A stretch of 38,173 nucleotides of DNA from an uncultured Bacillota bacterium (GTDB taxonomy: Bacteria > Bacillota > Clostridia > Oscillospirales > Oscillospiraceae): contig CANSDP010000017.1 in assembly GCA_947645675.1 (NCBI GenBank), forward strand, positions 1 to 38,173. Reading direction: 5' to 3'. The notes under the pieces are model-generated. The model saw nothing but the letters and a program-made list of their open reading frames with translations, was not told the origin of the DNA and did not search any database. Both the position numbers and the translations under genes were made by a program. Shown here piece by piece: positions 21,499 through 29,760 of this stretch (position 1 is its first letter; each line of letters opens with the position of its first letter).

Positions 21499-22758
21499 AT
21501 GAAAATGCCCTTTGTCACCCTGGACCAGCTCCAGGAGATTGTCCAGACCTACCCCACCCCCTTCCACCTCTACGATGAGCGTGGCATCCGGGAAAACGCC
21601 CGGGCGCTGAACCGGGCCTTCGCCTGGAACCCCGGCTTTCAGGAGCACTTCGCCGTGAAGGCCACCCCCACCCCTCAGATTTTGAAAATCCTCCGGGAGG
21701 AGGGCTGCGGCGTGGACTGCTCCTCCCTCACCGAGCTGATGATGTCCGACCGCTGCGGGTTCTCCGGTGAGGAGATCATGTTCTCCTCCAACGACACTCC
21801 GGCGGAGGAATTTGCCCTGGCCGCTCAGCTGGGGGCCACCATCAACCTGGACGATATGACCCATATCGACTTTTTGAAGAACACTCTGGGTTATATTCCA
21901 AAGAAAATATCCTGCCGGTATAACCCGGGCGGCACCTTCACCCTGGGCGAGAGCAAGGAGGGCTTCCAGGTAATGGACAAGCCCGGGGACGCCAAATACG
22001 GCCTGACCCGGCCTCAGATGACCGAGGCCTTCCGCCGCCTGAAGGAGCTGGGTGCGGAGGAGTTCGGCATCCATGCCTTCCTGGCCTCCAACACCATCTC
22101 CAACGATTACTACCCCGCCCTGGCCGCCATCCTCTTCCGGATGGCCGTGGAGCTGCGGGAGGAGACGGGCTGTCACATCACCTTTATCAACCTGTCCGGC
22201 GGCGTGGGGGTGCCCTACCGCCCGGAGCAGCCCGCCAACGACATCGCCGTCATCGGCGAGGGGGTGCGCCGGGCCTATGAGGAGATCCTGGTCCCCGCCG
22301 GGATGGGTGACGTGGCCATTCACACCGAGCTGGGCCGGTTCATGCTGGCCCCCTACGGCCACCTGGTCACCCGGGTCCTCCATGAGAAGCACATCTACAA
22401 GGAGTATATCGGCGTGGACGCCTGCGCCGCCAACCTGATGCGCCCGGCCATCTACGGCGCCTACCACCACATCACCGTCATGGGCAAGGAGGAGGCCCCC
22501 TGTGACCACAAATACGATGTCACCGGCTCTCTGTGCGAGAACTGCGACAAGTTCGCCGTGGACCGGATGCTGCCCAAAATCGACGTGGGCGACCTGCTGG
22601 TGATTCACGACACCGGCGCTCACGGCCACTCCATGGGCTATCAGTACAACGGCCGCCTCCGCTCCGCCGAGGTCCTTCTCCGGGAGGACGGCTCCACCCT
22701 CCTCATCCGCCGGGCCGAGACCCCCGAGGACTACTTTGCTACGGCAATTTGGACGTAA
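21499..22758 (+). CDS. lysA: Diaminopimelate decarboxylase
   Basis: A 419-residue alanine-racemase-fold, PLP-dependent enzyme making lysine from meso-DAP. The PLP lysine is K54 (HFAVKATPTP). Further blocks: NLSGGVGVPYRPEQP (phosphate-binding Gly loop), CAANLMRPAIYGAYHHI, the CEN catalytic segment, and HDTGAHGHSMGYQYNGRLRSAEVLL. The usual EPGR motif reads ELGR, a mild deviation. ATG 21499 follows AAGGAG by nine bases; the extension to 21475 lacks a site. Ornithine or other amino acid decarboxylases share this fold, but the DAP-type C-terminus and nearby dapF favour LysA. Confidence 0.88.
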   Translation: MKMPFVTLDQLQEIVQTYPTPFHLYDERGIRENARALNRAFAWNPGFQEHFAVKATPTPQILKILREEGCGVDCSSLTELMMSDRCGFSGEEIMFSSNDTPAEEFALAAQLGATINLDDMTHIDFLKNTLGYIPKKISCRYNPGGTFTLGESKEGFQVMDKPGDAKYGLTRPQMTEAFRRLKELGAEEFGIHAFLASNTISNDYYPALAAILFRMAVELREETGCHITFINLSGGVGVPYRPEQPANDIAVIGEGVRRAYEEILVPAGMGDVAIHTELGRFMLAPYGHLVTRVLHEKHIYKEYIGVDACAANLMRPAIYGAYHHITVMGKEEAPCDHKYDVTGSLCENCDKFAVDRMLPKIDVGDLLVIHDTGAHGHSMGYQYNGRLRSAEVLLREDGSTLLIRRAETPEDYFATAIWT

Positions 22759-22787
22759 TTTCCCGTAGAGTGTGACGAGCGCAGTCC

Positions 22788-22946
22788 AAAAGCCTCCCTC
22801 TAGGAGGGAGGTGGCACGGCGCAGCCGTGACGGAGGGAGTCCTCCGGAGGCCTGCGGGGCCCTTGGAGACTCCCGCAGGCAGCTAGGTCCGGGGGACTCC
22901 CTCAGTCAGCCTTACGGCTGACAGCTCCCTCGGAGAGGGAGCCTTT
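22788..22946. repeat. Large palindromic repeat, family A copy 2
   Basis: Left end AAAAGCCTCCCTCTAGGAGG, right end CTCCCTCGGAGAGGGAGCCTTT. Inner blocks GGCACGGCGCAGCCGTGACGGAGGGAGT and ACTCCCTCAGTCAGCCTTACGGCTGA are partly mirrored. It lies 29 bases after lysA; the outward hairpin plus CTTT at the right end could stop transcription. The whole gene-free stretch 22759-23146 is made of this element and the two that follow. Confidence 0.8.
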
Positions 22947-22967
22947 GTCCTGCGGGGTACGTAGGGT

Positions 22968-23048
22968 GTAGGGCGCGACGACCTCGGCGCGCCGTCCTCC
23001 AAGGGTGCGCCAATCTCCGGGACGGCGGTCCGGGTCGTCCCGCCCTAC
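22968..23048. repeat. Palindromic repeat, family B copy 2
   Basis: Ends GTAGGGCGCGACGACCTCGG and CCGGGTCGTCCCGCCCTAC. Flanked by a 14-base direct repeat CCTGCGGGGTACGT at 22949-22962 and 23052-23065, which may be a duplicated target or the linker of a tandem array. Confidence 0.8.
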
Positions 23049-23068
23049 GGCCCTGCGGGGTACGTCTC

Positions 23069-23138
23069 TGTAGGGGCGGATATCATCCGCCCGCGAACAC
23101 CGCCTGGACCTGACGGGCGGATAATATCCGCCCCTACA
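23069..23138. repeat. Palindromic repeat, family C copy 2
   Basis: Near-perfect terminal inverted repeats of about 25 bases, beginning TGTAGGGGCGGATATCATCC and ending in the mirror (one mismatch). The core is 20 bases. It immediately precedes the 3' end of the small gene at 23147. Confidence 0.85.
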
Positions 23139-23146
23139 AGGGCCTC

Positions 23147-23410
23147 CTACACCTGTACGAGGGCGTGCAATTCCCTGGACAGAGCCAGCGCGGCGAGAAA
23201 AATATGTTCGCCCTCTATGCTGTTCTGAACGCTGATCTGATCAATCAGCCTGTGCAGTTCCCTGCGCTGCTCCGGAGTCAAATCCTCCTCGACACGTTCG
23301 ATTTGCAGATTCACCTCCCGGACGCACTTCTGATATTCTTTATCGCTCTTTAAGCTGTCCAGACGGTTTTCCAGAACAAATTGGTACAGATATCTTGCGA
23401 GGCCGTTCAT
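23147..23410 (-). CDS. Small protein of unknown function, divergent from XRE-lrgAB
   Basis: An 87-residue protein: MNGLARYLYQFVLENRLDSL, a charged helical middle with LTPEQRRELHRLIDQ, and a C-terminal part IEGEHIFLAALALSRELHAL. ATG 23410 has GGAGGAG five to six bases upstream. A full-consensus promoter (23455-23484) drives it, with two palindromic operators. The pattern (helical protein of under 100 residues divergent from an XRE gene) matches the pair at 11299/11602. The protein may belong to the same broad group of small proteins near clostridial XRE genes; no function is known to me. Confidence 0.65.
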   Translation of the reverse strand: MNGLARYLYQFVLENRLDSLKSDKEYQKCVREVNLQIERVEEDLTPEQRRELHRLIDQISVQNSIEGEHIFLAALALSRELHALVQV

Positions 23411-23428
23411 TCCAACTCCTCCGTCCAA

Positions 23429-23484
23429 CCCCAAACGGGGTTTATTCTAGCTTTATTATACAGACCCCAAACGGGGTTTGTCAA
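23429..23484 (-). promoter_or_regulatory. Consensus promoter with twin palindromic operators
   Basis: On the minus strand, TTGACA (23479-23484), 18-base spacer, TATAAT (23455-23460). Two identical 15-base copies of CCCCAAACGGGGTTT lie at 23429-23443 and 23465-23479, exactly 36 bases apart; the core is palindromic (CCCC-AAAC-GGGG). The second fills the spacer between -35 and -10. They are probably sites for the XRE protein encoded at 23500. Confidence 0.8.
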
Positions 23485-23499
23485 GAGGGAAGAGAAAAA

Positions 23500-23709
23500 A
23501 TGCTAAAATTACCGGAACGGCTCCTTTTGCTCCGACAGGAGCGGAGCCTGTCGCAAAAAGGCCTGGTCAAGGAGATGGGTCTTGCGCTGAATACCTACGT
23601 TCGCTACGAACGCGGCGAGCGGGAGCCCACCGCCTCTGTGCTGGTTCAGATAGCGGATTTTTACAACGTCTCCCTGGACTATCTGGTGGGACGAACGGAC
23701 GAGAGGTGA
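23500..23709 (+). CDS. Small XRE-family regulator linked to lrgAB
   Basis: A 69-residue protein made of one Cro/C1-type HTH: LPERLLLLRQERSLSQKGLVKEMG, then LALNTYVRYERGEREPTASVLVQIADFYNVSLDYLVGR. ATG 23500 is preceded by GAGGGA. The lrgA start lies seven bases past its stop, so XRE, lrgA and lrgB form one operon. Two identical palindromes upstream are its likely operators, giving autoregulation and control of the divergent small gene. Known lrgAB operons are governed by LytSR or CidR-type regulators, so an XRE partner is unusual. Confidence 0.85.
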   Translation: MLKLPERLLLLRQERSLSQKGLVKEMGLALNTYVRYERGEREPTASVLVQIADFYNVSLDYLVGRTDER

Positions 23710-23716
23710 CGAAGCT

Positions 23717-24085
23717 GTGAATATCATGGGCGAGCTGGCCGTTTTGTTTGGGGTCTGCCTCATCGCCGAGGGTGTTTCCGCGCTGCTCCCCGTGCCCTTT
23801 CCCGCCAGTGTGATCGGGATGCTCCTGTTGCTGGCTCTGCTGATGGTCCGGGTAGTCCGGGAGCGGCACATCGACCGGGTGTGCGGATTTTTGTCAGACA
23901 ACATGTCTTTTTTCTTTGTCGCACCCTGCGTCGGCCTGCTCAAGCACCTGGACGTTCTGCTGCAATGCCTGGTCCCCTTCTGTATCATCGCCCTTGTGAC
24001 CACGCCCGTCGTCTATTTCGTCACCGCCTGGACAGTTCAGCTGACCCGGGCCTTGCAGAGAAGGAAAGGAGCCCGGCATGATTGA
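23717..24085 (+). CDS. CidA/LrgA family membrane protein
   Basis: A 122-residue member of the holin-like CidA/LrgA family, with four hydrophobic segments (about residues 5-20, 25-44, 60-80 and 85-105) and the conserved FPASVIGMLLLL and FFVAPCVGLL stretches. In Staphylococcus these proteins modulate murein hydrolase activity and cell lysis; in other bacteria LrgAB-like pairs take part in pyruvate transport. The GTG at 23717 has GAGGTG nine bases upstream; the ATG at 23726 is an alternative. It overlaps lrgB by eight bases. Which of the two roles applies here cannot be told. Confidence 0.85.
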   Translation: MNIMGELAVLFGVCLIAEGVSALLPVPFPASVIGMLLLLALLMVRVVRERHIDRVCGFLSDNMSFFFVAPCVGLLKHLDVLLQCLVPFCIIALVTTPVVYFVTAWTVQLTRALQRRKGARHD

Positions 24086-24758
24086 CGCAATCCTTGCCTC
24101 CCCCTTTTTCGGGCTGGTCCTCACCTGCGCCGCCTGGTACGTAGGACTGTGGGTCCAGAAAAAGACCGGACTGGTTCTGTGCAATCCTCTGGTCATCTCC
24201 GCCGCCCTTATCATCCTGCTCTTGCTTGTCATGGACATCCCCTATGAGAGTTACGCCCTGGGCGGGGACTTTCTCATTATGATGCAGACCCCGGTGACGG
24301 TGATGCTGGCCCTGAATGTCTACCGTCAGCGTAAGCTGCTGGGGGAATACTTCCTCCCGGTGGTGGCGGGCTGTCTGGCCGGATCGCTGGCCAGTGTCGC
24401 TTCGGTGCTGCTGCTGTGCCGCCTGATGGGTCTGGACGGGACCATTTCCGCCTCCCTCCTGCCCAAGAGCGTCACCACCGCCATCGCCATTGCCGTTTCG
24501 GAGAGTCTGGGGGGCATCCCCGGGCTGACCGTCACCGCCGTCCTCATCGCCGGGGTGCTGGGGGCCATGTTCGCCCCCGCCTTCGCCAAGCTGTTCCACA
24601 TCACCGACCCGGTGGCCGAGGGGACCGCCATCGGCGCGTGCAGCCACGGCCTGGGCACCGCTAAGGCCATAGAGATCGGTAAGCTTCAGGCGGCGATGAG
24701 CTCCATCGCCATCTGCCTCTGCGGCATCATCACCTCGATGCTGGCGTTGTTTTTGTGA
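24078..24758 (+). CDS. LrgB/CidB family membrane protein
   Basis: A 226-residue LrgB/CidB family protein with six or more membrane segments. Typical blocks: LGGDFLIMMQTPVTVMLALNVYRQRKLL, LLPKSVTTAIAIAVSESLGGIPGLTV, and the strongly conserved GTAIGACSHGLGTAKAIEIG near the C-terminus. It overlaps lrgA by eight bases, so translation is coupled. It works together with the LrgA-type protein in control of lysis or in export of small organic acids such as pyruvate. The operon is closed by a family A repeat. Confidence 0.92.
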   Translation: MIDAILASPFFGLVLTCAAWYVGLWVQKKTGLVLCNPLVISAALIILLLLVMDIPYESYALGGDFLIMMQTPVTVMLALNVYRQRKLLGEYFLPVVAGCLAGSLASVASVLLLCRLMGLDGTISASLLPKSVTTAIAIAVSESLGGIPGLTVTAVLIAGVLGAMFAPAFAKLFHITDPVAEGTAIGACSHGLGTAKAIEIGKLQAAMSSIAICLCGIITSMLALFL

Positions 24759-24761
24759 CGT

Positions 24762-24930
24762 AAAAGCCCCCCTTGTCAAAGGGGGGAGGGCCGCGAAGCG
24801 GCGGGGGGATTCCGTGTGAACGGTGGTACTCCGATGGACTCCCTCAGTTATCGCCTGCGGGCGGGACGGGGGGTGACTCCCTCAGTCACCGCCTCCGGCG
24901 GCGACAGCTCCCTCGGAGAGGGCGCCTTTG
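24762..24930. repeat. Large palindromic repeat, family A copy 3
   Basis: Left end AAAAGCCCCCCTTGTCAAAG (hairpin), right end CTCCCTCGGAGAGGGCGCCTTT. It contains two copies of ACTCCCTCAGT, at about 24838 and 24870, so part of the right half is duplicated. It begins four bases after lrgB. Confidence 0.75.
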
Positions 24931-24938
24931 GGTAGGAT

Positions 24939-24969
24939 AAAAACCGCCCTGCGAAAGCAGGGCGGTTTT
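24939..24969 (-). terminator. Intrinsic terminator after ftsZ
   Basis: A perfect 13-pair stem (24940-24952 with 24957-24969) with a GAAA loop. On the minus strand it ends in TTTTT (24939-24943). Symmetrical, so it may also act on the plus strand. Its stem shares AAAACCGCCCTGC with the long hairpin at 1417-1475. Confidence 0.9.
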
Positions 24970-24971
24970 GC

Positions 24972-26138
<1,167 letters not shown>

Positions 26139-26161
26139 TATGCCTGCCTCCTATGTAAAGC

Positions 26162-26182
26162 GGGGCTCCCCGGGGAGGCCCC
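26162..26182. promoter_or_regulatory. GC hairpin in the ftsZ leader
   Basis: GGGGCTCCCC pairs with GGGGAGGCCCC between the ftsZ start point (about 26200) and its ribosome binding site (26147-26152). No T run follows, so it is not a plain terminator; it may affect mRNA stability or translation. Confidence 0.55.
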
Positions 26183-26206
26183 ATGGTTCAAACAAAATCA
26201 TGCTCT

Positions 26207-26235
26207 ATTGTATCGCAGTTTTTTCCAGAGGTCAA
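26207..26235 (-). promoter_or_regulatory. Promoter of ftsZ
   Basis: On the minus strand, TTGACC (26230-26235), 17-base spacer, TACAAT (26207-26212), within the 151-base gap between ftsQ and ftsZ. Confidence 0.75.
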
Positions 26236-26289
26236 GAGAAAATCACACATTCGGTCAAACTTTCCAATCTTTTTCCCCTGGTAATATTT

Positions 26290-27138
26290 TCATTCCTCTG
26301 GAGAAAAGACCGCGTCGTGCTTGGACTGCGTCAGGTCGATGCTCCCCCTGACCTCCCCGCCGGTCCTCAGCTCCATCTGTTCCCGCACCGCCTGCATCAG
26401 CCGCAGGGCGTAGGCAAAATCCGCGTCCAGCTTGATGAGCACATCCAGCCGGTCCAGATAGCGCAGGGTCAGCTGGGTGGCGTCCAGGCGGATAGCGGAG
26501 ACCTGATCCGACAGCTCCGCCTCCTCCAGCGCCTCCAAAAGGCCGGTCAGGGCGGCCAGCTGGACCTGCTCCTCCTCCGGGACGGTCAGCATACCGCCCG
26601 CCTTGGGGGCGATGGAGGTCAGTCCGGTGACGGGGATGGCCGTGCTGTCCGGCGGGGCGGGCTCCAGAAGCTTGCCCTTCACGCTGATGAGCCAGGGCTC
26701 CTGGGCCGTCTCCAGGGGCTGGGCCTCGGGGTCCTGCTCCAGCCGGGCGGCGTTGAGGGCGGCCACCCGGTCCGGGTCGGGGACGGCCACCTGGGCCGTC
26801 GCCTCCCACTCCACCACGGTAATGACAATCGTGCTGGGCAGCGCCCGGTTGATGGACAGCTCCCCCACATAGGGCAGCTGGGTGCGGATATTCCGGTCGA
26901 TGCGGACCTTGTTCAGGGCGTAGAGGTTGTCGCCCACCTGGATGCCCGAGGCGGCAATGATCTCCTCCTGGGTGTAGCGCTGACTGCCCGTCACCATCAC
27001 CGTCTCTACGCGGAAGAACACCGTCGCTCCCCCCGTCAGCGCTACGATGACCGCCAGCACACATAGAAGCTTAAACAGCGGTCCGAACCGGCCCCTGTTT
27101 CGCCTGCGTGTTCTGCTGCGGCTGCTGCGTCTTGACAT
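26290..27138 (-). CDS. ftsQ: Divisome protein FtsQ / DivIB
   Basis: A 282-residue bitopic protein of the FtsQ-FtsL-FtsB septal complex. An Arg-rich cytoplasmic head (SRRSSRSRTRRRNRGR) is followed by a membrane segment (about 23-42), then a POTRA domain (43-112: FRVETVMVTGSQRYTQEEIIAASGIQVGDNLYALN) and the beta domain up to about 240. The tail (SIDLTQSKHDAVFSPEE) is short. AAGGAGAA lies before ATG 27138. It follows murA by 51 bases, which contain a small CCCTC-TTC-GAGGG hairpin. Confidence 0.92.
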   Translation of the reverse strand: MSRRSSRSRTRRRNRGRFGPLFKLLCVLAVIVALTGGATVFFRVETVMVTGSQRYTQEEIIAASGIQVGDNLYALNKVRIDRNIRTQLPYVGELSINRALPSTIVITVVEWEATAQVAVPDPDRVAALNAARLEQDPEAQPLETAQEPWLISVKGKLLEPAPPDSTAIPVTGLTSIAPKAGGMLTVPEEEQVQLAALTGLLEALEEAELSDQVSAIRLDATQLTLRYLDRLDVLIKLDADFAYALRLMQAVREQMELRTGGEVRGSIDLTQSKHDAVFSPEE

Positions 27139-27189
27139 CTGTGTTCTCCTTGGTATCCAATCTAGCCCCCTCTTCGAGGGAGCTCGGGC

Positions 27190-28449
27190 TTACGGCGCCT
27201 CTCTGATCTCCGCCCCCAGCGCGCTCAGGTTCCGGTCCAGGGCCTGGTAGCCCCGGCGGATGTGGCGCAGGCCAGAGACCCGGGTGGTCCCCTCGGCCCC
27301 CAGGCCGGCCACCACCAGGGCGGCTCCGCCCCGCAGGTCGGTGGAGCGGACGGCGGCCCCGCGGAGCCGCCCCACCCCGGAGACCATCGCGGCCCGGCCA
27401 GCCAGCTGGATGTCCGCGCCCATCCGGCGCAGCTCGTCAACGTGGCGGTAGCGGCTGTCAAACATATTTTCCACGAAGAGGGTGGCCCCCTCTCCCCCGG
27501 CCAGCGCCGCCATCAGGACGGCCTGGGCATCGGTGGGAAAGCCGGGGTAGGGCGCGGTACGCACCGGACTGATGGCCTTCAGGGGGCCGGTGTGGCTCAG
27601 AACGGCCCAGTCCGGGCCGGTATGTAGGGCGCACCCCGCCTCCTCCAGACAGGACAGCACAGCGGAGAGGGTGTCCGGGGCAAAGCCGGCCGCCTTGATC
27701 TCCCCTCCGGCGGCGGCGCAGCCGCACAGATAGGTGGCGGCGGCGATGCGGTCGCCCATCACCCGGTACTCCACCGGGTGGAGGGGCGCGCCGCCCCGGA
27801 CGGATATGACGGAGGTACCGCTCCCCGTCACCTGAGCGCCCATGGCCTGGAGAAAGCTTTGCAGATCAACGATCTCCGGCTCCCGGGCCGCGCCCACGAT
27901 GGTGGTCACGCCGGGGCAGGCGCAGGCGGCCAGCATAGCGTTCTCCGTGGCCCCCACGCTGGGGATGGACAGGCAGATCTCCCGCCCTCGGAGCCCCTCC
28001 CGGCAGCGCCGGCAGCACAGATTTCCCTGCTCCTCCAAAATCTCCGCGCCCAGGGCCCGGAGGGCGGACAGATGCAGGTCGATGGGCCGGGGGCCCAGCT
28101 CGCACCCGCCGGGGTAGGACAGCTCTGCCGCCCCCAGCCGGGCCAGAAGCGCCCCCAGAAAGATCACCGAGGAGCGCATCTCCCGCATCAGTCCCTCGGG
28201 GATGTCGGCCCGGGTGAGGGCCGAGGCGTCCACCGTCACCGTGTCCCCCTCCCGGTCCACCCGGCACCCCAGAAGGCGCAGAATATCCAGGGTGGCCGAC
28301 ACGTCGGACAGATCGGGACAGTTGTGGATTACGCTCTGCCCCGGGACCAGAAGGCAGGCGGCTAAAATTGGCAGAATGCTGTTCTTCGCTCCGTGAATGG
28401 TCACAGCTCCAAACAGAGGGCGTCCGCCCTGAATTTCATAATAGCTCAT
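27190..28449 (-). CDS. murA: UDP-N-acetylglucosamine 1-carboxyvinyltransferase
   Basis: A 419-residue MurA, the first committed step of peptidoglycan synthesis and the fosfomycin target. Lys22 (GAKNS) and the catalytic Cys116 in GGCELGPRPIDLHL are present; the loop reads CELGPRP where CTIGARP is common. The Cys means normal fosfomycin reactivity is expected. Other blocks: AAREPEIVDLQSFLQAMGA and PGFPTDAQA. In many Firmicutes murB or murD lies in this place of the cluster; murA beside ftsQ is a clostridial variant. The ribosome binding site GGAGG (28457-28461) is partly buried in a hairpin. Confidence 0.95.
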   Translation of the reverse strand: MSYYEIQGGRPLFGAVTIHGAKNSILPILAACLLVPGQSVIHNCPDLSDVSATLDILRLLGCRVDREGDTVTVDASALTRADIPEGLMREMRSSVIFLGALLARLGAAELSYPGGCELGPRPIDLHLSALRALGAEILEEQGNLCCRRCREGLRGREICLSIPSVGATENAMLAACACPGVTTIVGAAREPEIVDLQSFLQAMGAQVTGSGTSVISVRGGAPLHPVEYRVMGDRIAAATYLCGCAAAGGEIKAAGFAPDTLSAVLSCLEEAGCALHTGPDWAVLSHTGPLKAISPVRTAPYPGFPTDAQAVLMAALAGGEGATLFVENMFDSRYRHVDELRRMGADIQLAGRAAMVSGVGRLRGAAVRSTDLRGGAALVVAGLGAEGTTRVSGLRHIRRGYQALDRNLSALGAEIREAP

Positions 28450-28457
28450 GGGACAGC

Positions 28458-28480
28458 CTCCAAATCTTGTGGATTTGGAG
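28458..28480 (-). promoter_or_regulatory. Hairpin covering the murA ribosome binding site
   Basis: On the minus strand, CTCCAAATC (28472-28480) pairs with GATTTGGAG (28458-28466) across a 5-base loop. The second arm contains most of the GGAGG site (28457-28461) for murA ATG 28449, so translation could be damped until the stem opens. Confidence 0.55.
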
Positions 28481-28522
28481 TATCCTATGCGAAACGGGAG
28501 AATTTGGTTATTGACGGGGCTC

Positions 28523-29641
28523 TTACCTCATGATCTCCCTCAGGGTCTCATAAATTTTCTCCCCGGCGTTGGGGACGGCCATAGCCTGAAGGGCGGCGAT
28601 CATTTTCTCCCGGCGGTCCCGCTCCCGCAGGAGGAGGGCGGCCTCGTCGTAGAGGGTATTTCCCACGCAGTCGGCCTCCCGAAGGAGGCGCGCAGCCCCC
28701 TGACCGGACAGGACCAGGGCGTTTTTCTCCTGGTGGTTGGCGGTGACGTTGGGAGAGGGCACCAGCACGGCGGGCTTGGCGATGGCGGTCAGCTCCGAGA
28801 TGGTGGAGGCTCCCGCCCGGCACAGGACCAGGTCGGCGGCGGCCATGACCAGGGGCATATCATAAATATACTCCCGGACCTCAATACCGTTGTCCCCCAG
28901 CTTCAGGCCCCGGCGGAGCAGCTCCTCCCGCATCCAGGGAAAGTCCCGGCCAGCGCCGTGGACATGCCGCCAGGGGGCGCCCTCATAGCACTCCTTGGCA
29001 ATAAAGTCCACCATCTTCTGGTTCATCACCTCGGCCCCCAGAGAGCCCCAGTAGGACAGCAGCAGGGGCCGCTCGTCGGTAAAGCCCAGCTTGGCCCGCG
29101 CCTCCGCCTTGGTGTATTTGAAAAAATCCCCTCGGACCGGCGTGCCGGTGACCACCACCTTATCCGGGTTATCATAGTGCTCCCGGCTCTCCTCAAAGCC
29201 CACCATCACCCGGTCCACCACCTTGGACAGGGCCTTGGTGGTCAGTCCGGGGACGGCGTTGGACTCATGGACGGCGGTGGGAATGCGCCGGTGGGCCGCC
29301 TCGTTGACTACGGGGAAGGAGGCGTAGCCCCCGGTGCCCACCACCAGGTCGGGCTTGAACTCGTTCAGGATGGCCCTGGCCTGTTTTTTAGACCTGCCCA
29401 TGTTCACCAGGGTGCCAAAATTGTGGGCGATGTCGGCGGGCTTGAAGGAGCGGTGAAAGTTGGTGATGGTCACCGTTCTGATCTGATAGCCCTCCTTGGG
29501 CACCAGCTTGTTCTCCATTCCCCCGTCCGCCCCCACAAAGAGGACCCGGCAGCCGGGGTGCCTCTCCTGGAAGATGTGGGCCAGGGCCACCGCCGGGTTC
29601 ACATGTCCGGCGGTGCCGCCGCAGGTAAATAAGACGTTCAT
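28523..29641 (-). CDS. murG: UDP-GlcNAc:undecaprenyl-PP-MurNAc-pentapeptide GlcNAc transferase
   Basis: A 372-residue GT28 glycosyltransferase that makes lipid II from lipid I on the inner membrane face. The N-terminal GGTAGHVNPA loop (8-17), GTGGYASFPVV and HESNAVPGLTTK are typical. In the C-terminal domain, AADLVLCRAGASTISEL binds the UDP-sugar. GAGGTG lies six bases before ATG 29641. The expected GGSxGA after the linker reads YWGSLGAEVMN, close to the norm for clostridial forms. A family B repeat separates it from ftsW. Confidence 0.95.
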   Translation of the reverse strand: MNVLFTCGGTAGHVNPAVALAHIFQERHPGCRVLFVGADGGMENKLVPKEGYQIRTVTITNFHRSFKPADIAHNFGTLVNMGRSKKQARAILNEFKPDLVVGTGGYASFPVVNEAAHRRIPTAVHESNAVPGLTTKALSKVVDRVMVGFEESREHYDNPDKVVVTGTPVRGDFFKYTKAEARAKLGFTDERPLLLSYWGSLGAEVMNQKMVDFIAKECYEGAPWRHVHGAGRDFPWMREELLRRGLKLGDNGIEVREYIYDMPLVMAAADLVLCRAGASTISELTAIAKPAVLVPSPNVTANHQEKNALVLSGQGAARLLREADCVGNTLYDEAALLLRERDRREKMIAALQAMAVPNAGEKIYETLREIMR

Positions 29642-29676
29642 AACTGCACCTCGTTATCGAAAATCGGTCATCTTTT

Positions 29677-29750
29677 GTAGGGCGCGACGACCCGGCGCGC
29701 CGATTATATCCTATGGTCCGCCGCGGCGCGCCGAGGTCGTCGCGCCCTAC
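29677..29750. repeat. Palindromic repeat, family B copy 3
   Basis: Ends GTAGGGCGCGACGACCCGG and CCGAGGTCGTCGCGCCCTAC, with an inner GGCGCGCCG block on both sides and an AT-rich centre. It lies inside the dcw cluster between ftsW and murG, where insertion would be expected to disturb co-transcription. Confidence 0.85.
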
Positions 29751-29760
29751 AGAATCACAG

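Noticed and set aside
21433..21499. A lysine riboswitch before lysA
   Set aside because: The promoter leaves a leader of about 35 bases, far too short for the aptamer.
22788..23138. A CRISPR array
   Set aside because: The repeats are palindromes of three kinds and unequal length; there is no regular repeat-spacer pattern and no cas gene.
28450..28522. A gene between murG and murA
   Set aside because: Only 73 bases; it holds the murA leader hairpin and no frame worth calling.
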